Source of the DNA: JAVBUP01 sp031555175
Lineage (GTDB): Bacteria > Bacillota_I > Bacilli_A > Erysipelotrichales > Coprobacillaceae
Direction of reading: 5' to 3'
DNA: 31,357 bases
NCBI GenBank assembly: GCA_031555175.1
Contig: JAVBUP010000003.1
Coordinates: forward strand, 1-31,357
This document shows, piece by piece, positions 14,318 to 22,058 of this stretch. The notes under the pieces were generated by a model that searched no databases, was not told the origin of the DNA, and saw nothing but the letters and a program-made list of their open reading frames with translations. Made by a program: the position numbers and the translations under genes. How positions within the stretch are numbered: the stretch's first letter is position 1; each line of letters begins with the position of its first letter.

Positions 14318-15994
14318 ATGGAAAAGCATGTGGAATTAAGTAATCTATGCCATGATGTATGGTATCGTGAAGAAGACGGTGCCGCAATAGGTTTTAACGA
14401 AGATGGAGTATTTCGATTTGATAACCCGTTTTGCTTAGATAATGAAGATTTAAAGCAAGTTACAGGTCATTACAGTCTTATAAATGATAGTATTAATATT
14501 AGTTATAAATTGCATGATGACGAAATTAATGAAGTCATTAAATTTGAAGATAATGAAGTTTTAAACTCAGCTTTTCTAAATGGTCATTGGGTGCAGCTAT
14601 TAGATAATATGGTAATGAATATGTATACAGGCACTGATAATAATTATTTAAAAAGTTGGATGAAAAACATACCAGATAGCTGGAGACTATCTGATATGAG
14701 TATTCCTGGGACCCATGACTCAGCAACATCTAAAATGCATTGGTCTTATGTAACTCGGGACTATGCGATCACCCAGGGTGAGACAATAGCGCAACAGCTA
14801 AAAGATGGAATTCGCTTTTTAGATTTAAGAGTGGGAGCGTGTGGTAAAGATGATAAGAATCAAGGTAGTGATAATCGCTTAGATTTATGGCATGGTGATC
14901 TGCCTTGGGAGTATCATTGTGGGGTATCATATGAAAGCACACTAAACGATATAATGAGTTTTTTGAAAGATAATCCTAGTGAGACTGTCATCGTTTCAAT
15001 TAAAGAAGAGAATCATACATCTCCAAAGGATTTTCTAGGTATGTTGCAACCATATTTTGATTCTACCTCTTACAAGTGGTTTTTAGAAAATCGTGTACCA
15101 ACTTTAGGGGAAGCAAGAGGGAAAATTGTTTTATTTAGAAGATTTAATTACACAGGGACATTAGGGTTAAATATGCGTGATAATTGGGCTAACGATGCTT
15201 GCTCTGAGTTTACTAATGGTCATATGACTACTTATGTAGAAGATGTATATTGTACTCTTAGTAATTGGTCTACAGTAAGCCAAAGAGCAGCAAGGAAAGT
15301 AGAATACATTACAAATGCACAAAATAAGGTTAATGACTCTAGAGGCAATGTATTAGGAATTATTTTTTGGTCACATTCATTTAGCCCATTAGCAGGACCT
15401 GAAACATATGCACGTGCTGTGAATAGCAAGATGTTTGGTCATGTATTTAACTATTTTAGAAGGAAGAGAAGCTATGGGATATTCCCTATGGATTATTACG
15501 ATAAAGAGTATGTCAGGTGGATGATTCAATCAAACTTCATGCCCTATGTAACTGAAATACAAAATGGTAATGTTTATCAGATTGTTAATAAAACAACTTG
15601 GAAAGCTCTTGATATAAGAGGTGGAAATAAATCTGCCAATGCTCAAATGATCTTGTATGAGCAATACTGGGCCAATGATGCACAAACTTTTAGATTTGAA
15701 AAAGTTAATAATAAATATTGGAAGATTATTAATACAGGTAGTAATTTGCCAATTGCCCCTGATGGCAATATTGAAAAAAATTGGATTCGTCAAGGTATTA
15801 GGATGGATACAAATGCAATTTTATGGGAGGCTATCTATAAAGGTGATGCCATCTTCTCTTTTAAGAATGTAGAAACTGGCTATTATCTTGACAACTTAGG
15901 TGCAGAGAATAAGAATGAAAATATTATTTGTCAGTATAGAGATAATGATACAGATGCGCAAAAGTTTCTATTAATACCTTTGACTAGAAAATAA
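14318..15994 (+). CDS. PI-PLC X-domain phospholipase C with ricin-type lectin domain
   Basis: This 558-residue protein contains a bacterial phosphatidylinositol-specific phospholipase C domain (about 115-400). The block MSIPGTHDSATSKM gives catalytic His133. LDLRVGACG supplies the active-site Arg171, LDLWHGDL gives the second catalytic His192, and PSETVIVSIKEE follows. The family cleaves phosphatidylinositol or GPI anchors to diacylglycerol and cyclic inositol phosphate without calcium. The C-terminal ~145 residues form a ricin-B-like beta-trefoil (TTWKALDIRGG, QTFRFEKVNNKYWKI, GYYLDNLG...AQKFLLIPL) that probably binds sugar or membrane. An extra ~110-residue N-terminal domain (EEDGAAIGFNEDGVFRFD) is not recognised. 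Unlike Bacillus PI-PLC there is no signal peptide. It is the third gene of the MACPF operon, 39 bases after the hydrolase, with AGGGAGG before the ATG. Confidence 0.9.
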   Translation: MEKHVELSNLCHDVWYREEDGAAIGFNEDGVFRFDNPFCLDNEDLKQVTGHYSLINDSINISYKLHDDEINEVIKFEDNEVLNSAFLNGHWVQLLDNMVMNMYTGTDNNYLKSWMKNIPDSWRLSDMSIPGTHDSATSKMHWSYVTRDYAITQGETIAQQLKDGIRFLDLRVGACGKDDKNQGSDNRLDLWHGDLPWEYHCGVSYESTLNDIMSFLKDNPSETVIVSIKEENHTSPKDFLGMLQPYFDSTSYKWFLENRVPTLGEARGKIVLFRRFNYTGTLGLNMRDNWANDACSEFTNGHMTTYVEDVYCTLSNWSTVSQRAARKVEYITNAQNKVNDSRGNVLGIIFWSHSFSPLAGPETYARAVNSKMFGHVFNYFRRKRSYGIFPMDYYDKEYVRWMIQSNFMPYVTEIQNGNVYQIVNKTTWKALDIRGGNKSANAQMILYEQYWANDAQTFRFEKVNNKYWKIINTGSNLPIAPDGNIEKNWIRQGIRMDTNAILWEAIYKGDAIFSFKNVETGYYLDNLGAENKNENIICQYRDNDTDAQKFLLIPLTRK

Positions 15995-16025
15995 GTATGA
16001 CATGAGAAATATATGACAATTTATA

Positions 16026-16046
16026 ATGATATTATCATTGATGTAT
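16026..16046 (+). terminator. Weak hairpin after the toxin-like operon
   Basis: AATGATA and TATCATT lie back to back (about 16027-16040), with only a short imperfect T tail. This is the best candidate for the operon end before the asnS promoter. No other feature is visible between 15995 and 16100. Confidence 0.3.
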
Positions 16047-16102
16047 TTTAAAGTACAATCATGTAAAATCTCTCTTAAAATAATGATTTATTAATTTATT
16101 AG

Positions 16103-16131
16103 TTGCTATTTTATAAAGTTGTGGGTATACT
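16103..16131 (+). promoter_or_regulatory. Promoter of the asnS T-box transcript
   Basis: TTGCTA (16103-16108) and TATACT (16126-16131) are separated by 17 bases. Transcription would start near 16138, just before stem I of the T-box. Confidence 0.8.
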
Positions 16132-16144
16132 ATATTAAACAAAA

Positions 16145-16360
16145 GCAATGAAATGAGATTCTATTTTGTGGATTTACAGCAAGTTTAGGGTGATGGAACT
16201 AAACATGAAGCAAAAATAGGGAACACTCATGGAGCTGGATAGGAGAATTAAGTAGACTATCCCGTTAACTACGTTATAGTTTTAGAGTGCATAGTGTAAA
16301 CTATGAAAAAGGATGGTACCACGGCGAAGTCGTTCCTTAGGGAATACTTCGCTTTTTTAT
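16145..16360 (+). promoter_or_regulatory. T-box riboswitch, Asn specifier
   Basis: The leader has the T-box layout. Stem I closes with ATGAG (16153-16157) and CTCAT (16226-16230). The specifier AAC (Asn) sits at 16222-16224, directly before the closing strand. The distal part carries TTAGGGTGATGGAACTAA. The T-box sequence GGATGGTACCACGGCG is at about 16311-16327, where TGGT would pair with the tRNA acceptor end. A competing terminator follows: GCGAAGT (16324-16330), ACTTCGC (16346-16352), six T. Uncharged tRNA-Asn would stabilise the antiterminator and switch on asnS and the linked licD gene. Confidence 0.93.
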
Positions 16361-16377
16361 TTGAGAGGAGAAATATT

Positions 16378-17766
16378 ATGTTTGAATTTAAAACTGTACG
16401 TGAATTGTATGAATTAATTATTGAAGCTGCTGAATTAGAAAGAGATTCTTATGAGTATGTGGAAATAGAGGGATGGGTTCGTACAAATAGAGATAATGGA
16501 AGTGTTGGCTTTATTGCAGTCAACGATGGGACATATTTTAAAAACTGTCAAGTAGTTTATACTGATGAGATAGACTATGAAGCATGTAAAAAAATTCCTA
16601 CTGGAGCTGCTATTAAGGTTATGGGTAAATTGCAATTTACGCCTGAAGCAAAACAACCATTTGAAATATTAGCTAAAGAAATAGTAGTAGAAGGAGATTG
16701 TGCAGATGATTATCCTTTACAAAAGAAACGTCATAGTATGGAATATCTTCGTGATATCCCACATTTAAGACCAAGAACAAACACATTTTTAGCTGTGTTT
16801 AGAATTCGTTCGGTATTATCAATGGCAATCCATGAATTCTTCCAAAACCAAGGATTTGTATATGTACATGCACCAATCATTACAGCTAATGACGCTGAAG
16901 GGGCTGGTGAGGCATTCACAGTTACAACTCGTGGTGATGCAAAGTATGAAGATGATTTCTTTGGAAAACATGCTTCTCTAACAGTATCAGGACAACTACA
17001 TGCTGAAGCATTTGCCTTAGCATTTAGAGATGTATATACATTTGGCCCAACATTTAGAGCAGAAAACTCAAATACATCAACTCATGCAGCAGAATTCTGG
17101 ATGATTGAACCAGAAATTGCTTTCGCTGATTTAGATGATGATATGGATTTAATTGAAGATATGGTTAAATACTGTATTGAATATGTATTAGAAAATGCCC
17201 CAGCTGAAATGGAATTCTTAAATGATTTCGTTTCACCAGATAAATCATTAATTAGTAAATTACAAAACATTGTATCTTCTGAGTTTAGAAGAATGGAATA
17301 TAAAGAAGCTTTAGACATATTACATGCATCTAAAAAGAAATTCGAATTTGAAGTTGGAGACTTCGGATTTGATTTAAAAACGGAACATGAAAGATATTTA
17401 TCTGAGGAAGTAGTGAAAGGGCCTGTGTTCTTAATTAACTATCCAAAAGAAATTAAATCATTCTATATGCGTCAAAATGATGATGGATTAACAGTAGCTG
17501 CTGCTGACTTGTTAGTTCCTGGAATAGGAGAACTTGTCGGTGGAAGTCAACGTGAAGAAAGATATGATGTATTAATCAATAGAATGAATGAATTAGGAAT
17601 GGAAACTTCTGGTCTTGAATGGTACACTGATTTGAGAAGATTTGGTGGAGTTCAACATGCTGGATTTGGTCTAGGATTTGAAAGATTCTTAATGTATATT
17701 ACTGGCGTTACAAACATACGTGACGTATTACCATTTGCTAGAACCCCAAGAAACTTAAAATTCTAG
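16378..17766 (+). CDS. asnS: Asparaginyl-tRNA synthetase
   Basis: This 462-residue class IIb synthetase has an N-terminal OB-fold anticodon-binding domain (VEIEGWVRTNRDNGSVGFIAVNDGT) and a C-terminal catalytic domain. Motif 2 is FRAENSNTSTHAAEFWMIEPEIAF and motif 3 is GFGLGFERFLMYITGVTNIRDVLPFARTP. An insertion compared with AspRS and the SNTSTHAAEF block identify AsnRS. It charges tRNA-Asn with asparagine. The start at 16378 follows GAGAGGAG. The longer open frame from 16303 would begin inside the T-box terminator and is not real. The AAC specifier in the leader agrees with the product. Confidence 0.97.
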   Translation: MFEFKTVRELYELIIEAAELERDSYEYVEIEGWVRTNRDNGSVGFIAVNDGTYFKNCQVVYTDEIDYEACKKIPTGAAIKVMGKLQFTPEAKQPFEILAKEIVVEGDCADDYPLQKKRHSMEYLRDIPHLRPRTNTFLAVFRIRSVLSMAIHEFFQNQGFVYVHAPIITANDAEGAGEAFTVTTRGDAKYEDDFFGKHASLTVSGQLHAEAFALAFRDVYTFGPTFRAENSNTSTHAAEFWMIEPEIAFADLDDDMDLIEDMVKYCIEYVLENAPAEMEFLNDFVSPDKSLISKLQNIVSSEFRRMEYKEALDILHASKKKFEFEVGDFGFDLKTEHERYLSEEVVKGPVFLINYPKEIKSFYMRQNDDGLTVAAADLLVPGIGELVGGSQREERYDVLINRMNELGMETSGLEWYTDLRRFGGVQHAGFGLGFERFLMYITGVTNIRDVLPFARTPRNLKF

Positions 17767-17767
17767 C

Positions 17768-18583
17768 ATGAATTATCGTGATTTAACGATTGGTAATAGT
17801 GATACTGGTGAGAGTGTAACTTTAGGGGAAGTTCAAGACATTCAATTAGGTATCCTAAAAGAATTTAAACGAGTTTGTGATATGAATGATATTCCGTTTT
17901 GGTTAGAATATGGGACAATGTTAGGTGCAGTTAGGCACCAAGGCTTTATACCTTGGGACGATGATATTGATATTTCAGTATTTCAAGAAGATTATCCTAG
18001 ATTAGTACAGGCTCTAGAAAAAGATTTAGATAAGTCTAAATATATTTATCATAGCTTTGAAACAAATAAGAAATATAATGTTCTTATTTGTCCAGGCAAA
18101 GTAAGAGATATTAGAACTGACGCTAAAGAACCATTCCATTTTGCTCCTAATGATTGTGCTAGTGATGGTCTATTTATAGATGTGTTTGTAGTAGATCACT
18201 GCAGCAAAGATCCAAAAAAAGATAAAAGAGCAGTATTCATCAACAATATATGGGCAGCCGTTATGATGATTCTTGCTAATCTACATATTCATATTAATTG
18301 GGCGAAAAGATTCCATTTATGGATTAGTAAAAGATATAGTAAGAAATATCAAAATGATGGTGTTTATAGCATGATGACTAGCGCTTCACTTCAAGAAAGA
18401 GCTTATTTTACTAAAGAAGACATCTTTCCACTACAAGAATGTAAGTTTGAAGATTGCATTATGTATATACCACATAATCCAGACTTAATTCTTAAGCAAT
18501 ATTACAATGATTATATGTCATTACCACCTGAAAAGGACCGTAAATTTAGACATGTAGGTAAGAGAGTAAATATTGATAAATAA
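17768..18583 (+). CDS. LicD-family phosphotransferase
   Basis: This 271-residue protein has the LicD nucleotidyltransferase-fold core: FWLEYGTMLGAVRHQGFIPWDDDIDISV (about residues 44-71), with the DDDxD metal ligands. The C-terminus YYNDYMSLPPEKDRK is typical. LicD proteins transfer phosphocholine or a similar group from a CDP-linked donor to teichoic acid or surface glycans. No choline uptake or activation genes are present here, so the substituent is unknown. It starts only one base after the asnS stop, with no strong ribosome binding site or promoter of its own. It is probably read by coupling on the T-box-controlled transcript. Confidence 0.9.
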   Translation: MNYRDLTIGNSDTGESVTLGEVQDIQLGILKEFKRVCDMNDIPFWLEYGTMLGAVRHQGFIPWDDDIDISVFQEDYPRLVQALEKDLDKSKYIYHSFETNKKYNVLICPGKVRDIRTDAKEPFHFAPNDCASDGLFIDVFVVDHCSKDPKKDKRAVFINNIWAAVMMILANLHIHINWAKRFHLWISKRYSKKYQNDGVYSMMTSASLQERAYFTKEDIFPLQECKFEDCIMYIPHNPDLILKQYYNDYMSLPPEKDRKFRHVGKRVNIDK

Positions 18584-18594
18584 GCTGTTTATAT

Positions 18595-18638
18595 AACTCT
18601 TATGTAAGGCGTAAATTGCCTTATATAGGAGTTTTTTT
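18595..18638 (+). terminator. Terminator of the asnS-licD operon
   Basis: A 16-bp stem pairs AACTCTTATGTAAGGC (18595-18610) with GCCTTATATAGGAGTT (18618-18633) through two G-U wobbles. A long T run follows. Confidence 0.9.
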
Positions 18639-18718
18639 ACATTACACTAACTAAAGTAGTGCCATCTTCTAAATTAATATAATATGTCGAAATTATGGTA
18701 GTAAATGATGAAAACAAA

Positions 18719-18727
18719 TGGTATAAT
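18719..18727 (+). promoter_or_regulatory. Extended -10 promoter of the DUF4429/SHOCT cluster
   Basis: TGGTATAAT is an ideal extended -10 element; no good -35 box is seen. Transcription from about 18734 rules out the upstream ATG at 18695 and fits the start at 18755. Confidence 0.6.
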
Positions 18728-18754
18728 TTTATTAATTATAATAGGAGGAAGCTT

Positions 18755-19606
18755 ATGAGAGAATATAAAGGTCATATGGCAAAAGTTAGACTAGATGAAG
18801 AAGAGATTATCTTAGGGGATGGTAAAAAAGAGATTCATTTCCCATACACTGACTTAGTCAATGTTGAGTTCAACAAACCATCAGGTGGGATGAATGGTAA
18901 TGTAAGAATCACATATAAAAATGGTATTTATGTCGCTAATTTTACTAAGAGAATGATTGATTCTTTTGAAGAATTATACAAAGTATTAGGCAATATTTTG
19001 ACTGAATTAGGTATAGATGTTGATAATGTGCCAATTAGAAATGATTTTACGCCAGCAGAAATGTTTAATTATAGTAAAATAAATGGATTTTGTGATGATA
19101 TAGAATATTCACATGATTTAGTAATTCAACATTTTGAATGTGTTAAAAAAGCAATAATGCCAGAGGAAAAAGTATTAATGTATTTTGTCGCTAAATTGCA
19201 TAAAAATAATGGCAAAAAAGATGGTAATTATGCTTTTGCAGTAACTGATACAAGATTGATAGGTGCGCAACAACAATTCTCAAAAGTAGTGTTAGATAGT
19301 TTCCAATTGGAAACAATTACAAAGTTGAGAGTTGAAACAAAAATTCTTAGTGATATTCTTTATATTGAAATGGATGATGAATTTTTAATGATTTCAGCTC
19401 ATTCAAAAACAATGAAAAATATTGTTGAGAAATTTAGTGAGATTGTTAATCAAGCCAAACAAGATGCGGCTAAATCAGAACGTCGTGGGTTTATAATAAG
19501 GGGTTCAGAGGCTGATGAAATTCTTAAATATAAGAATTTATATGATTCTGGAATAATTACTTTAGAAGAATTTGAAGCTAAGAAAAAGCAATTATTAGAT
19601 TTATAA
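18755..19606 (+). CDS. DUF4429 / YokE-like PH domain / SHOCT protein
   Basis: From the ATG at 18755 the product has 283 residues. The first ~85 (REYKGHMAKVRLDEEEIILG...FPYTDLVNVEF) form a DUF4429-type beta domain that recurs in the next two genes. The middle (about 125-245; EEKVLMYFVAKLHKNN...YAFAVTDTRLIGAQ...LYIEMDDEFLMIS) resembles a bacterial PH domain of the YokE type. The last ~30 residues (DEILKYKNLYDSGIITLEEFEAKKKQLL) are a SHOCT helical hairpin. There is no signal or membrane segment, so it is cytoplasmic or bound to a membrane partner. AGGAGG precedes this ATG; an earlier in-frame ATG at 18695 lies upstream of the promoter. The molecular function of these domains is not established. 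Confidence 0.8.
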   Translation: MREYKGHMAKVRLDEEEIILGDGKKEIHFPYTDLVNVEFNKPSGGMNGNVRITYKNGIYVANFTKRMIDSFEELYKVLGNILTELGIDVDNVPIRNDFTPAEMFNYSKINGFCDDIEYSHDLVIQHFECVKKAIMPEEKVLMYFVAKLHKNNGKKDGNYAFAVTDTRLIGAQQQFSKVVLDSFQLETITKLRVETKILSDILYIEMDDEFLMISAHSKTMKNIVEKFSEIVNQAKQDAAKSERRGFIIRGSEADEILKYKNLYDSGIITLEEFEAKKKQLLDL

Positions 19607-19617
19607 AGGAGAAACTC

Positions 19618-20049
19618 ATGAAAGAATATAAAGGTTGGATGGGAAAAGTTATTCTAGATGAAGTTAGTTTCGTTGTAGAACGCTCTGGAAAAAATCACGT
19701 TTTTTGCACATATGAAGATTTATATAGTGTAGAAATTAAAAAAGCAAAAATTGTTGCAAATGGTTATATAAGAATAATTACCAGGGCAGGTAAATATGAT
19801 GTATATTATACAGTTGGAATGCAAGATTTATTTAATGAATTATTCAGAGTCCTGAATGGTATTATTTCAGAAACCAAAAGAATAAATAAGGAAAACAAAA
19901 TGGCGCAAGTTGCTCAAGAAGTGGCGCCAAAGGTAGTTTCGCAAAGTTCAATAGCAGATGAATTACTCAAGTTTAAGCAATTATATGATGCTGGAGTAAT
20001 TACATTACAGGAATTCGAAGATATGAAAAGACAATTGTTAAGATCTTAG
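19618..20049 (+). CDS. Short DUF4429-SHOCT paralogue 1
   Basis: This 143-residue protein starts KEYKGWMGKVILDEVSFVVE, clearly homologous to the start of the preceding protein. It ends with a SHOCT hairpin, ADELLKFKQLYDAGVITLQEFEDMKRQLL. The central PH-like domain of its longer neighbour is missing, so it is the two ends joined by a short linker (NKENKMAQVAQEVAPK...). It begins 11 bases after the previous stop with AAAGGAG. The tandem arrangement indicates local duplication. Function is unknown. Confidence 0.8.
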   Translation: MKEYKGWMGKVILDEVSFVVERSGKNHVFCTYEDLYSVEIKKAKIVANGYIRIITRAGKYDVYYTVGMQDLFNELFRVLNGIISETKRINKENKMAQVAQEVAPKVVSQSSIADELLKFKQLYDAGVITLQEFEDMKRQLLRS

Positions 20050-20059
20050 GGAGAAACTT

Positions 20060-20482
20060 ATGAAAGAATATAAAGGCTGGCTGAGTAGTGTTGTCTTAGA
20101 AGAAGATGAAGTAATTGTTAATTTGAAAGGTAAAAAAGAAGTTAGATTTCCTTATGATGATCTTATCAAAGTATCTAACAATCCTCCAACACTAGCTCAA
20201 AACGGCTATATAGTAATGGAGACTAAGTCTGGAAGTTGTGCAGTAGTTTATACTAAAAAAATGAGAGCAAAATTCGATGAACTCTTTGATATATTTAATA
20301 ATATTATAAGTCAAATTACTGAAATGAGTAAAGATAGTGATCAATTCATTGAGGTAGTAACTACTGAAACAATTTTCCATGGTTCAGTAGCAGATGAATT
20401 ATTAAAATTCAAACAACTATATGATGCAGGAGTAATTAGTTTAGAAGAGTTTGAGAAACAGAAAAAACAATTATTAGGGTAG
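20060..20482 (+). CDS. Short DUF4429-SHOCT paralogue 2
   Basis: This 140-residue protein is the third member of the tandem family. It starts KEYKGWLSSVVLEEDEVIVN, has FPYDDLIKVS as in the first copy, and ends in the SHOCT hairpin ADELLKFKQLYDAGVISLEEFEKQKKQLL. The SHOCT ends of copies 2 and 3 are nearly identical, while the N-terminal domains have diverged. It lies 10 bases after copy 2 with AGGGAG as ribosome binding site. It is part of the same operon as the TM2 and SPFH proteins. Function is unknown. Confidence 0.8.
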   Translation: MKEYKGWLSSVVLEEDEVIVNLKGKKEVRFPYDDLIKVSNNPPTLAQNGYIVMETKSGSCAVVYTKKMRAKFDELFDIFNNIISQITEMSKDSDQFIEVVTTETIFHGSVADELLKFKQLYDAGVISLEEFEKQKKQLLG

Positions 20483-20535
20483 ATAGTATATATTTTTGTA
20501 AGCTATCAGCAGTATAAAAGTAAAAAATATTAAAT

Positions 20536-20541
20536 TATAAT
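20536..20541 (+). promoter_or_regulatory. Possible internal -10 box before the TM2 gene
   Basis: A TATAAT lies in the 78-base gap after the third SHOCT gene, but no convincing -35 box or TG extension is present. It may allow separate expression of the TM2-SPFH pair. Confidence 0.25.
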
Positions 20542-20560
20542 AAATATGAGGGAGATAACT

Positions 20561-20926
20561 ATGAACGAAGTAAAATGTCCAAGTTGTGGTGCAGTATTAG
20601 AAAATGGTAAGTGTGAGTATTGTGGGTATACAAATGGGGTAGAAAATATTCCAGGAAAAGAAAAAAAGGCTTTCAAATTTAATGATGATTTTCAAGCCTC
20701 TATTAATATTGACCCTGATTTTAATCAAAGATATAATCAACCAGCTAAAAGCTTAGGTGTAGCGTTAATTCTTTGTGCCTTATTTGGGCCATTTGGGATT
20801 CATTATATATATGTAGGAAGAATTGGTATGTTTTTACTATATTTCTTTACTGCAGGATTATTTGGATTTGGTTGGATATTTGACATAATTAGAATGATTG
20901 TTGGGAAATTTCCGGGGGTGAAATAA
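20561..20926 (+). CDS. Zinc-ribbon TM2-domain membrane protein
   Basis: From the ATG at 20561 this is a 121-residue protein. The N-terminus holds a zinc ribbon (CPSCGAVLENGKCEYCG, four cysteines). A polar linker follows, then a C-terminal TM2 domain with two helices: SLGVALILCALFGPFGIHYIYVG and FLLYFFTAGLFGFGWIFDIIRMI. The GPFGIHYIYVGR turn and terminal W.FDI are the TM2 signature. An upstream in-frame ATG at 20546 includes the Shine-Dalgarno GAGGGAG in the coding sequence and is rejected. It ends one base before the SPFH gene, so the two are coupled, as zinc-ribbon/TM2 and SPFH genes often are. The role is probably envelope stress or membrane organisation, by inference. Confidence 0.85.
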   Translation: MNEVKCPSCGAVLENGKCEYCGYTNGVENIPGKEKKAFKFNDDFQASINIDPDFNQRYNQPAKSLGVALILCALFGPFGIHYIYVGRIGMFLLYFFTAGLFGFGWIFDIIRMIVGKFPGVK

Positions 20927-20927
20927 T

Positions 20928-21977
20928 ATGGCTGGTTCATTCAGTATTAGAAATCAATTTTTAGATGTTGTTGAGTGGCTTGATAATAAAGAGAGCCGAA
21001 TAGTCTATAAATATCAGCGAAGTGTAAGTAACAATGAAATGAAAGTTGGGTCTACACTTGTTGTTAGAGAGAGTCAAGTAGCAATTTTTATTAAGAATGG
21101 TCAATTTGCTGATGTATTTAGTCCTGGATCATATGAATTAAATACAGATAGCTTACCAATTCTTTCAACTTTAAAAGCATGGAAATTTGGATTTAAATCT
21201 CCAATTATATCTGATTTGTATTTTGTTAACACAAAACAGTTTATTGATATAAAATGGGGAACTAAAAACCCTATCCCATTAAGAGATAAGGATTTTGGTA
21301 TTGTTAGAGTAAGAGCTTTTGGAACATTCTCATTTAAAGTAGTAGAACCATTAGTATTTTTAAGAGAAATATTTGGAACAAATAGGTCTTATGATATTGA
21401 TTCGATTAATGAGTTTTTAAAGAGTATTATTATTACTAAATTTTCAGATGCTGTTGCAGAAACTAGTGTACCAGTAATTGATTTAGCGACTCAATATAAT
21501 GAGCTTGGCAAAGTAATAATAGATGATGTTAATGAAGAATGTAAAACATTTGGTGTTGAATTACAAAGATTTAATGTAGAAAATATTTCATTGCCAGATC
21601 ATGTAGAAAAATTAATTGATGAAAAAACTGGTATGAATATTGTGGCTGATGACATGGATCAATATCGTCAATATCAAACTGTTGGTGCACTTCGTGATGC
21701 TGCTAAGAACCAACAAGGAGTTGGGTTGATGGGGGCTGGAGTTGGGTTTGGATTCACTAAGATGATGAATGAATCGATGAGAGAAACTGATATATCTACT
21801 AAAACAGTAGTTAAAATCAAATGTTTGTCATGTGGAACTTTATGTGATGAAAAAGCTAAGTTCTGTCCAGAATGTGGAAACTCAATGCTTACAAAAAAGA
21901 AATGCCCTAAATGCAATTCGGAATATGAAGGCAATCCAAAATTCTGCCCAGAGTGTGGAAATAAGTTTGAAGGTTAA
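20928..21977 (+). CDS. SPFH-domain/virion-core-like protein with zinc ribbons (YdjI-like)
   Basis: This 349-residue protein has an SPFH-like domain (about 25-235; STLVVRESQVAIFIKNGQFADVFSPGSYEL, then RVRAFGTFSFKVVEP). A Gly-rich segment (NQQGVGLMGAGVGFGF) follows, then two C-terminal zinc ribbons (CLSCGTLCDEKAKFCPECG and CPKCNSEYEGNPKFCPECG; eight cysteines). This architecture matches B. subtilis YdjI, encoded with PspA/YdjGH and linked to envelope stress. It has no signal peptide. With the TM2 protein one base upstream and three PH/SHOCT-type proteins before that, a membrane-associated assembly is likely. A terminator follows directly. Confidence 0.88.
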   Translation: MAGSFSIRNQFLDVVEWLDNKESRIVYKYQRSVSNNEMKVGSTLVVRESQVAIFIKNGQFADVFSPGSYELNTDSLPILSTLKAWKFGFKSPIISDLYFVNTKQFIDIKWGTKNPIPLRDKDFGIVRVRAFGTFSFKVVEPLVFLREIFGTNRSYDIDSINEFLKSIIITKFSDAVAETSVPVIDLATQYNELGKVIIDDVNEECKTFGVELQRFNVENISLPDHVEKLIDEKTGMNIVADDMDQYRQYQTVGALRDAAKNQQGVGLMGAGVGFGFTKMMNESMRETDISTKTVVKIKCLSCGTLCDEKAKFCPECGNSMLTKKKCPKCNSEYEGNPKFCPECGNKFEG

Positions 21978-21993
21978 ATGTATTATTAGTTTG

Positions 21994-22018
21994 AAAGATG
22001 GCAATGCCATCTTTTTGT
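21994..22018 (+). terminator. Terminator of the SPFH cluster
   Basis: A perfect 9-bp stem, AAAGATGGC (21994-22002) with GCCATCTTT (22006-22014), has an AAT loop and a T tail. Confidence 0.85.
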
Positions 22019-22035
22019 ATTAACGATTTAAAAAT

Positions 22036-22058
22036 AAAAAATCTCTTAGAAAGAGATT
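22036..22058 (-). terminator. Terminator of the amidotransferase gene
   Basis: On the minus strand AATCTCTT and AAGAGATT (22040-22058) form a perfect 8-bp stem overlapping the stop codon, followed by TTTTTTA. It faces the SPFH-cluster terminator. Confidence 0.75.

Noticed and set aside
16303..16377. Longer open frame in front of asnS
   Set aside because: It starts inside the T-box antiterminator/terminator region. The Shine-Dalgarno GAGAGGAG and normal AsnRS length fix the start at 16378.
18695..18754. Upstream ATG for the first DUF4429/SHOCT gene
   Set aside because: It lies before the extended -10 element TGGTATAAT, while AGGAGG sits correctly before the ATG at 18755, and the two paralogues also start with (R/K)EYKG.
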